A stretch of 64,000 nt of DNA, taken from contig MCFE01000308.1 in NCBI GenBank assembly GCA_002104905.1, positions 1 to 64,000 of the forward strand, in the 5' to 3' direction. Position numbers and translations under genes: made by a program. Each line of letters begins with the position of its first letter. Within the stretch, counting starts at the first letter, position 1. Below are positions 56,301 to 64,000 of the stretch, one piece after another. The notes under the pieces are model-generated. The model saw only the letters and a program-made list of their open reading frames with translations, ran no database searches and was not told the origin of the DNA. The DNA is from Basidiobolus meristosporus CBS 931.73 (taxonomy: Eukaryota > Basidiobolomycota > Basidiobolomycetes > Basidiobolales > Basidiobolaceae).

Positions 56301-59100
56301 CTCTCTTTCATGGAAGTTTCGGTGATGATCAGACGCTCGGTGATGCAAGTGATAAACAAATAGAGCAGCTCCTCAACCATGACAGAGAGTTGTGGTTTAT
56401 CGTACAATGTTGAGCTCGAATTTCCATTGAACCAGTCAAGCAGTGCGTATCTGTCCACAATGGTCAATATAACCTGGTCGGGGGGTAGAAGCGAAAACGC
56501 AGTCTGAACAATCAACAAATCCAGATCAAAGGTGTTTTCCCTCAAGGATGGATCTAGATATTGCTCTGCCTAGAAATCCATTTCTATTAGAGAACTGCGG
56601 CATGCAATGCATTGAGCAATCGAAGTGGGCCAACCCCATACCTGATCCTTGATTTCGAATCCATTTCTAACCCAAATGCCAGCTCGGATCTGGGCCAGTA
56701 GGGCGCATACTAAATATGCTCATCCGGTTAGAACTAAACATCACGAATGTGGATCAATTGCAGCTACTTTACCTCTGATAGGATGGTCAAATATCAACAG
56801 CAAATCCTTTGTGTCTTCACCCGAGGCTATTTCGGCAGGAATGCCGCTTTTGACGAGATCAAACAACGATGTCCAGCTGTATTTCGCAAGCGTTTCCTCT
56901 TTCAAACACTGGACGTTCTCCAACAGGTGTCCTAAGAACCAGTGCAGAGGATGATGGAAAGAGACCGACTGGCTGTCCACCTGAAAGTCCAGGATGGTTA
57001 TCCCCCTCTCGGACTTGAAGCTAGGCGGAGAATAGGCAGAATCCCTGGGGCGAGGGAAGGTCACCCAGGAGGAGATCTGGGTGACAATGCGTAGTATGGC
57101 ATCTCCCAAGGTTTTCCCATCGTGTCCGTAGCAGCCAGCGAAATGTCGGTTGAGTTCGGCAAGATAGAGTGTGGCATTCATGGCGTTCTCGGCAACCTCC
57201 GTTTCGAACTCCACATGCTGGTCGATGTATCGCTTGGTTGGATTCATTCCCTGGAATATGGAAATGAAGTCGATGTATTGCGACAGAAACAACGGCTGGT
57301 GGGGTACAATCGATTTGACGTTTTCCGAGCAGGTAAGATACCGAAAGTCGTCAAATATATGGAAATACTTGCGACTGCTCATAGCAAGCGACTCACAATT
57401 GACCAACGCACCCATGGTATCAATCTCTATCTCCGGAAGAATCTCGCCTCGAAGGAAATAGGAACGTAGTATTGTCAGCACGGTGGTGATGAAGCTGTAT
57501 TCGCGCACAAGCATTGCAGAGAGCGTAGGCACAGTGAAGATCTGGACTGTGAACAGCATGATGGATTCTTCGAGCTCTTGGTCATATATCAGGAAGTTTT
57601 CGCAAAGTTTCGTGTATACGACGGCGAATCTGGCGGCTACAAAATTTCCACTTGGTTAGAATGGGCGTGATAGTTGTCAATGGAGATTCCCAGGCTTACC
57701 AATAAATTTCTTGAGCTCCGGGGCGTTCGCAAACAGCGAAACATAGAATTCCCTCAATGTGACTTTGGCCTCTTTCCACAAGCATGCGTCATACAGTAGT
57801 AGCTGGTCGAATCTGAGAATCTCCTGGGAGACGAACGTTGAAACACCTAGTATTTCCTTAATGTTCTCGGGCTTTTTTTCCCATGAATTTCCAAGTTCAT
57901 CGCCAACAATCTGGATCAATGAATCGGAGACTTTACCATGGTAGGCACTAGTGATTTCGCCACGTCGAGCTGAGCATAGTTCCTTTAGCCAGTCTATTAG
58001 CATGCCGGTAACTTCTTCACGAAATGTATCTCGGCCAGATCGAATTGTAACATGCAAGTCAATAGAGGATAGTGATGAAGCAACATTTATTAAATGATCA
58101 ATATCCGTTGATATAACAACTATCGCCCGCCCCTAGATTTGATACACCAACATTGTTAGCAACGTATAGCAAAGTATATGCTGGGTTAAAGACTTACGTG
58201 ACTATTGGCCTTGTTGGCAATTCGGGTGGCCTCCTTGGTGGAGTATCCTGTGGCCTTCTGAATTTGCTCAATTACTTGATCGAAATTGTGCGTTTCATCA
58301 TTCCAAAGGACACACGCGTAGGTGGTTTGCTCAACCTCCTCTTCTGAAATGTATTGACCTGATGTCGAGGCTTCCCTTCTGATACCCTCGGCACTGAAGT
58401 CTTGACTGTGCCACCTCGTTGGTGAGAGCAGGCAAGTCTCCAATATAAAGTCCAGGACAGTAGCAATCGTCTTACGCATTGCGACTAACAAATCTTCTGG
58501 GATTGAGGGATTCGTATCGAGTTCAGATTCTGTCGATGACTTATCGTCAGAGGACTCGTAATCAGGAGAGTGGTATGCGCAGTGCAGAGGAACTTTCCAA
58601 GCTTCGAAATCACCGCAATCACAGCACCCGCCAGAGCCGGAATTGATGGAAAAATTTGTATCATGATCCTGGTGGTCGGTAGCTTGAAAGCATCTTGCGC
58701 ACAGCACGCAGGTATCGTCCACTCCGCAAGTTCTGGAATTACAGAAGGCAACCGTTATTAGCGACGTATTTTTAGCGAGTTACACGGGTAGATCGGATGC
58801 TTACCTGCACCAGTAAATGGCTTCACCCTTTCTAAAGATATGTCCGCACGGCTTCCCACGATGGCTTTCAGAGTACTTGTTGTCGTTTTCGCAATAATCA
58901 CTCAGGAAAAGATCATCCTTGTCAGGGAACAGTGCCTCTTGATACTCATTATTATTTGCGCAGAGAGAAGTCAAAAAGGCACTGAGGAGTTCTGATTGAG
59001 CGGCAGGAGTAAGAATGTAATTGTGGAGATGCGAAGCTTGGCGTAAGTATTGAGACAAGGACAAATCATGGCTCAGCTTTGAACACGCGGACGATTCCAT
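53347..59100 (-). CDS. UBR1: E3 ubiquitin ligase UBR1 (N-recognin), 1764 aa, 8 exons
   Basis: Exons: 59100-58805, 58732-58198, 58132-57700, 57636-56773, 56709-56642, 56569-53736, 53672-53544 and 53482-53347. Introns are 61-72 nt and phases close. N-recognin of the Arg/N-degron pathway, working with a Rad6-type E2. The UBR box (about residues 85-147) is split by intron 1: CGHIFRKGEAIYWCR then TCGVDDTC, HDTNFS and CCDCGDFEAWK. A ClpS-like domain for bulky hydrophobic N-termini follows at about 238-285 (ACVLWNDETHNFDQVI, ending GRAIVV). The RING-H2 at about 1130-1250 has CIVCQEELEQGSW, CGHLMHQHCFENYI and YLCPLCKSLGN. The C-terminal UBLC region has CPSCR, CLLCG, DAPYLDVHGEVDPGL and RGRPLFLNKRRYDELR. 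Size is close to yeast Ubr1. Confidence 0.95.
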
Positions 59101-62062
59101 GTGATTGTGCTCAATACTATAAAGATATTTGAATGCGTTACGGCCACTGATATAGTCGATATGTTGGTAGATTCAGTACTCTAATAAAGCATGAAATAGA
59201 AGGTATCTGAGAGACTGTAGGATGGCAACGGTAGAAAAGCAGATTTTAGAGGAAGAGCTAAAACTACTACTAATATCTGGTGTTGAACCCAAGAAACAAC
59301 AGTTGATCAGAAACCAGCGCCAAGTGATCAAGCATGCTTATATAGGAATGATTGTATATATATAACTTGACAATTGTTTACCCATTCAGATAGGTTGAAT
59401 TCAATGCAGATGGCAAGTGAAAAAAATCGATTGGAAAATTGATACCAATACCAAGGAAGGCCCATTGGAAAATCGAGGGTAAAAATAACATGCGAGGTGA
59501 TACTAGCCAGACTCACCCAGTCGCACAAATATTGAGTGGCCAGACTATTTAAGTCGAAGTGGCAATTATCAGGTGTATATTTTTGTATGATCATCGCCTC
59601 TATTCAATATGGAACTGCTACATTAAATCCACTGCGAGCTGAATAGCTGGCCACCAGGCCGTAAGTTACATAGGTAGATGGGTAGATTGGTAGATGGTAG
59701 ATGGTAGATGTGCTGATGGGTGGACGGATGGACGGGTGGATGGGTGGATGAGTCAGTTGTTCGAGGCGCAGTGGGGAAGCTCACCCTCGATGTTATTTGC
59801 AGACTGGTGATCCAGACAGCCTATGAAACCCACCCAGCGGATGTATGGATGTAACTTGGATGCAAGGCGCGGCTCAGCAATCTAAAGGGCAGCACTCCGT
59901 TTGATGTCCAACGGCTTCCCATTTGGACCACAGTCGGATGCATTTGGTAGCTGCTATCAGCCGGATTTGGCTACCCCAGAGACGTAGATGCTTGGTCCAA
60001 TTAGCATTCCGCCACAACCAGACATAATATATCGGTGCTACCTACCTACAATGCTAGGATTTGAGGGATGGTTTAGTTTGTGCGCCAAGTAGAGATCGCA
60101 TATATGCTGATACTCGACCCAGATGGCCCGCTATCAAGGGATCCTAACTTCCAACATCCTGCTCTGTCAGCACTGCCCGTCCACCAGTCTAATCCACCAT
60201 CACCAGCCTGAGTAACCTTGCAGTGGGTTTCCCTTTTGGTATCACTCGCCAACCATTGTCGAATTGCATTTGAATATGGAAACATGCTCACCCACCAATG
60301 ATCGCAAGATGCAAAATGAGCCCAGTACTCCATTGGGTTCTGAAGTCCATTGATGTTCCGAGATCATCGGTTGATCTCGAGGATATATGAGCATTCTGTC
60401 AATACAGATCCTCTGGAAACAACGCCTACTGATGGCGGACAACACAGCATGGAGAAGGGAAACGCTTGGTGCATTGGCATGGCACACCGCATGTAGCACA
60501 GCTACCCGTAACCCAATGTGGTATTTTTGGATGGCGGTGCGGCAGAGACTTGGGAGTGTGTTTAATGGGAAGCATTTACATTTGATTTGGCTGAACGAAA
60601 CTTGCCTATCTTACCCAAATAATCGACATTGCAAGGGCCATTTGGGGTCATTTGATGGGTTCGGAAGGGTATTTTGTAAATAGCCATATATGCTAATCTT
60701 ATCTCTATCACTCTACAGCCTGGCTCTTGCATCAAGCTCGCGGCCTTTTATGCTACTACCAATTACCTATGGCCTCTGGCTGAATATGAAGTAGTGGGCT
60801 CGTTGTCCCAAAACTATGGAATTCCCCAGCGAATTAAGTAATCCCTACCTTGGTTCTGAGTGGCAGAACATTGCTTTTTATATTTCGTTAGCACGGAAAC
60901 CATGCAACTACTGTAACGGGTTTTCTACACCCATGTTCTAGACTGCGATGAAAATCATCGTATTGTCCTTTTTCAACACGTACTATGCAGGTAGAAAAAG
61001 GGATTTGGTTGTTTACTTTTGCTTGTTGATGTGGCTGGGATAAATGGGGAGCCAGTACCTTCGGTAGCGCTCTGCGAAACCCAATGGTTGCATTTCGGCA
61101 CAGGCTGTGACAGCTTGTGGAAGGAAGCATACAACAATAGGTGGCCTCACACCAAACCTCAATAGCTCAACGCAATTAGCAAACCATCCAAGATATTACC
61201 AAATTCAGCTTGATATCGGAGCATAGAGTTAAATCATCTTGGTAATTGGCTTCGTTACTATTTGGAGCACTTGCATGCAACAATTAGCCATTTACCATGT
61301 TTTGGCCACCAGAGTGTCCATGTTTGCAGCTTATTGGCTTGCTCAATATCGGAGTAATTTCGGCAGCATCATTGATCAACTCTGAATTGCCTGCGCTGGT
61401 TGCAAATAATAAGTCATTCATGTACTACGATTTCACGTTAATATCGTAGAAATCAATCATGGAAGATCTTTTCATCAATTCTTTGGAAGATTGAAATGAT
61501 CGAATAGAACATGCTGCACCTGGGATCCTTGGGAGAGCCTCGAAAATTTTCAAAGGCCTTGCATCTTACTTCTTGACATATAAAGGTCAATGAATAGTTT
61601 AATACTCCCCTTTGGATGACTTAGGGACTTGGGAGTACTTGGTGGTACAGGAAGAAAGGTATACTATCTTCTTACTGATCTGTTGTGCTTTAGTAAGTAG
61701 TTGCACCCAGCAATATATATATTTTTGGGAATTCAATGATCCAAGAAATTAGCTAATATGTAAGCAACCAAACTTGGAGTCTTAGCACTCCAGTATAGAT
61801 AGCTTCTTTGTTATCTTGAAGCATTAATATTCTACCTATACATTGTTGTTTAGGAAATGAGTGCTGTTGATAACTTTGTACTTACACTTAGTTAGTTTCC
61901 TGGACTCTGCTCTATAAGCCCAATTATTTCATTATCAATGACGCTGTTGAAACTGACTCAGAGCATTTTCTACCAACATTCCCAGTATCCAGTGCTGTGC
62001 ATTTTGTAATCATGCCCAAGTATTTCTATTATATCGGTTTCTATAAATCTCAAACTTGAGAA
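59101..62062. other. Intergenic, no supported gene
   Basis: About 3 kb of AT-rich DNA with short frames only. It contains a GGTAGAT/GGATGG-type minisatellite at 59670-59755. I see no LTR similarity before 62063. Confidence 0.5.
59670..59755. repeat. Degenerate minisatellite, GGTAGAT / GGATGG units
   Basis: Roughly a dozen tandem G(G/T)AGAT and GGATGG(G) units grade into each other over 85 bp, 570 bp upstream of the UBR1 start. Confidence 0.6.
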
Positions 62063-62396
62063 TGTTGTAAAAATTTGGAATTCCACCTAAATACTTACCT
62101 TAGTCACTTAGAATGTCACCTACAGATTCTAGAGAATACTGACCAAATTCCTTGTTGGGATTTACTTGGAATATTTTCACCAAAGTATCAAGTACTTATA
62201 AGATGAGAATTTTCAAAGCTGTCCAAGCAGCCCCAAACTTTGCACACATGTTCTTGGGGCCTTTCAAAGCCTATTTGACATGTTTGCTAAGCCAAGGCCA
62301 TGTAAAAGTATAAATACTACTTTGACATTCAATAAATCATTGAGTGAAAACCATATAATCTACTTGTTCTCCCAGTCACTTTCAATATCTCCAAGA
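62063..62396 (+). repeat. Copia 5' LTR F (part 1 of 2)
   Basis: First 334 bp of an LTR whose last 11 bp (63103-63113) lie beyond two nested insertions. The parts add to 345 bp, close to the family length of 347. It is the 5' LTR of the element whose broken gag begins at 63145. Confidence 0.75.
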
Positions 62397-63097
62397 TGTT
62401 GTAGAATTTGCCACTCCACCTAAATTTTCACCTAACTTATTCACTTAGATTATTACCTACAAATCCTAGAGAGTACTGACCAAACTCCTTGTCAGGATTT
62501 ACTTAGAGTATTTTCACCAAAATATCAGGTACCCAGAACATTAAAATTCTCAGAGTTGTCCAAATAGTGCCAAACTTTGCACATATGCTCTTGGGACCTT
62601 ATTAAGTCTATTCTTTATGTTTGCTCTGCCAAGATCATGTAAAAGTAGTAACACTACCTTTACATTAAAAATGTTGTAATTATTGAATTGTCACCTAAAT
62701 ATTCATGCTAACTTAGTCACATAGATCTTATTCTGTGATTAGCATTCTGTCCTGACTAGATTTCTTGTCGGGATTTACTTAGAATATTTTCACCAAATTG
62801 TCAGGTACCCAGATTATTATTTTTCTCAAAGTCGTCCAAAAGACCCCAAACTTTGCACACATATTCTTGGGACCTTCCTTAACAAACTCTACACGTTTGT
62901 TTCCTCTACTTTATCAAAAGTATAAATACCATACTTTTGATCAATAAATCTACAAGTGAATAACATGTAAATCTTCTAGTTCTCCACATCACTTCCAATA
63001 CTCCTCAGAATATTGCAACAAAAAAATCCTTCAGTGAAAACTACATAATCTAATTATTTTCCCAATTACTTTTAATATCTCCAAGACTCCTACAGCA
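62397..63097 (+). mobile_element. Solo LTR G inserted in LTR F, itself split by LTR H
   Basis: LTR G is 62397-62671 plus 63026-63097, exactly 347 bp. It is flanked by the 5-bp duplication CAAGA (62392-62396 and 63098-63102), immediately after which the missing tail of LTR F resumes. Confidence 0.78.
62672..63020 (+). mobile_element. Solo LTR H inserted in LTR G
   Basis: 349 bp, TGTTGTAA start and GCAACA end, flanked by AAAAA on each side (62667-62671 and 63021-63025). It interrupts LTR G after its TTTACATT segment, just before AATCCTTCAGTG resumes. Confidence 0.75.
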
Positions 63098-63102
63098 CAA
63101 GA

Positions 63103-63113
63103 CTCTTAAAACA
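63103..63113 (+). repeat. Copia 5' LTR F (part 2, tail)
   Basis: CTCTTAAAACA completes LTR F after the target-site duplication of LTR G. Confidence 0.65.
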
Positions 63114-63144
63114 GGCTACAAGCTCCAAGCTGTCACTCTCTGCA

Positions 63145-63437
63145 ATGTCCACTACTGCTATTTTTGGAATTCTTCCCTCTGCTGAGAAGTTGGACGGATC
63201 AAACTACCAAATGTGGAAGGTAAAGATGAAGATGCTGCTATAAGAAGGATGCCTTTGGGATATTGTTATGGGAGAAGAATGCCCTCCTATAAATGTGGGA
63301 AAGGAAGCCTTAAGGTACCAGGCAAAGGAACAAGGGGCCATTAACTGCATTTGCCTTAATCCCTATGAAAAATCATTGTGATGATCCTGCCAAAAGGCTG
63401 TCACAAATTTAAAGTCCCATGACTAAGAGGTATTGAT
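63145..63437 (+). pseudogene. Broken copia gag of the older element
   Basis: It reads MSTTAIFGILPSAEKLDGSN and a YQMWKVKMKMLL stretch typical of the N-terminus of copia Gag (UBN2/DUF4219 type), then an in-frame TAA at 63241. The younger element has CAA at the same position, so the stop is a C-to-T change. Reading continues recognisably (LWDIVMGEECPP) to a TGA near 63377, and the copy is cut at 63437 by LTR I. Confidence 0.75.
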
Positions 63438-63784
63438 TGTTGTAAAAACTTGTAATTCTACCTAAATATTCACCTAACTTGGTCACTTTGATCATTATCT
63501 TCAAGTCCCAGGGAATACTGACTAAATTCCTTGTTGGGATTCACTTAGAATATTTTCACCAAAATACCAGGACCCAGAACATGAGCTTTTTCAAAGTTGT
63601 CCAAACAGCCCCAAACCTTGCACACATGTTCTTGGGACCTTCCTTAGCCTATTATACATGTTAGTTATGCCAAGATCATGTAAAAGTATAAATACTACTT
63701 TACATTCAATAAATCATTGAGTGAGAACCACATAATCTACTTGTACTCCCAATTACTTCCAGTATCTCCAAAACTCTTACAACA
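63438..63784 (+). repeat. Copia 5' LTR I, 347 bp
   Basis: TGTTGTAA to ACAACA, with a TATAAATA box at 63687-63694 and AATAAA at 63708-63713. It belongs to the element that continues past the window end. The five bases before it are TGATT; the matching duplication would lie beyond 64000. Confidence 0.8.
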
Positions 63785-63815
63785 GGTTATGGGCACCAAG
63801 CTGTAACTCTTTGCA

Positions 63816-64000
63816 ATGTCTACTCCTACTACTACTGGAATTTTCCCCTCTGCTCAAAACTTGGATGGATCTAACTACCAAGTGTGGAGGGTGAAGATAA
63901 ATATGCTGCTACAAGAAAGTGGCCTTTGGAATATTGTCATGGGAGAAGAATACCCTCCTAAAAACATAGGAGAGGAGGCCTTAAAGTACCAAAAAAAAGA
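63816..64000 (+). CDS. Copia retrotransposon Gag (polyprotein start), partial
   Basis: An open frame from the ATG 32 nt after LTR I to the window end. It reads MSTPTTTGIFPSAQNLDGSN and then the YQVWRVKINMLL and LWNIVMGEEYPP blocks, the N-terminal Gag domain of TY1/copia elements. No stop is seen in 61 codons, so this copy may be intact. The rest (zinc knuckle, protease, integrase, reverse transcriptase, RNase H) would be outside the window. Confidence 0.82.
   Translation, partial: MSTPTTTGIFPSAQNLDGSNYQVWRVKINMLLQESGLWNIVMGEEYPPKNIGEEALKYQKK

Noticed and set aside
1-64000. CRISPR arrays, bacterial operons, rRNA or tRNA genes
   Set aside because: The window is eukaryotic nuclear DNA. No regularly spaced repeats, no rRNA sequence and no convincing A-box/B-box pair of a tRNA gene were recognised by eye; a tRNAscan-SE run would be decisive.

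Overview
The window is nuclear DNA of a fungus. Eight genes are interrupted by short GT-AG introns (mostly 54-84 nt, CTAAC/CTGAC-like branch sites) that can be placed exactly because the reading phases close. The set includes fungal-type orthologues: a KIN1/KIN2 kinase ending in a KA1 domain, a UBR1 N-degron ligase, RRP8, a YCK-type casein kinase and a fungal membrane-transport (auxin efflux carrier family) protein. Long gene-poor spacers, TY1/copia LTR debris, a ZNF511-type zinc-finger protein and a frizzled-like cysteine-rich receptor-like protein suggest an early-diverging lineage (Zoopagomycota/Mucoromycota grade, e.g. Basidiobolus-like) rather than a yeast. That placement is inference.

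Layout. 0.4-2.4 kb: MFS sugar transporter (-). 5.7-6.4 kb: F-box protein (+). 7.0-8.3 kb: single-pass membrane protein with a frizzled-like CRD (-). 9.6-11.1 kb: RRP8 (-). 11.6-14.5 kb: KIN1-like kinase (-). 16.3-18.3 kb: first M13 metallopeptidase (-). 20.7-21.6 kb: LTR relics. 23.3-24.7 kb: PIN-like transporter (+). 25.9-26.8 kb: ZNF511-like protein (+). 27.3-28.4 kb: LTR relics. 28.7-43.2 kb: an array of four intact 675-codon M13 genes plus a 5' fragment (-). 48.3-49.1 kb: secreted, probably GPI-anchored DUF7137-like protein (-). 50.1-51.8 kb: casein kinase I (-). 53.3-59.1 kb: UBR1 (-). 62.1-64.0 kb: nested copia LTRs and the start of an element that runs off the window.

The outstanding region is the M13 (neprilysin-like) cluster. 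Five intact secreted zinc peptidases have exactly the same length and keep HEITH and the ENI(A/G)D zinc motifs. The four copies at 29.7-43.2 kb look like duplication of a two-gene unit, because promoters and spacers pair copy 3 with 5 and copy 4 with 6. Copy 6 then carries a block almost identical to copy 5, flanked by copy-4-like ends, which is a gene-conversion signature. Differences concentrate in a short segment around the substrate-facing NAYY motif, so the array looks like a diversifying secreted-protease family.

Two other items deserve attention: the frizzled-like CRD protein, whose first intron is GC-AG, and the LTR-in-LTR-in-LTR nest at 62.1-63.1 kb, which can be dated in order from two exact 5-bp target-site duplications.
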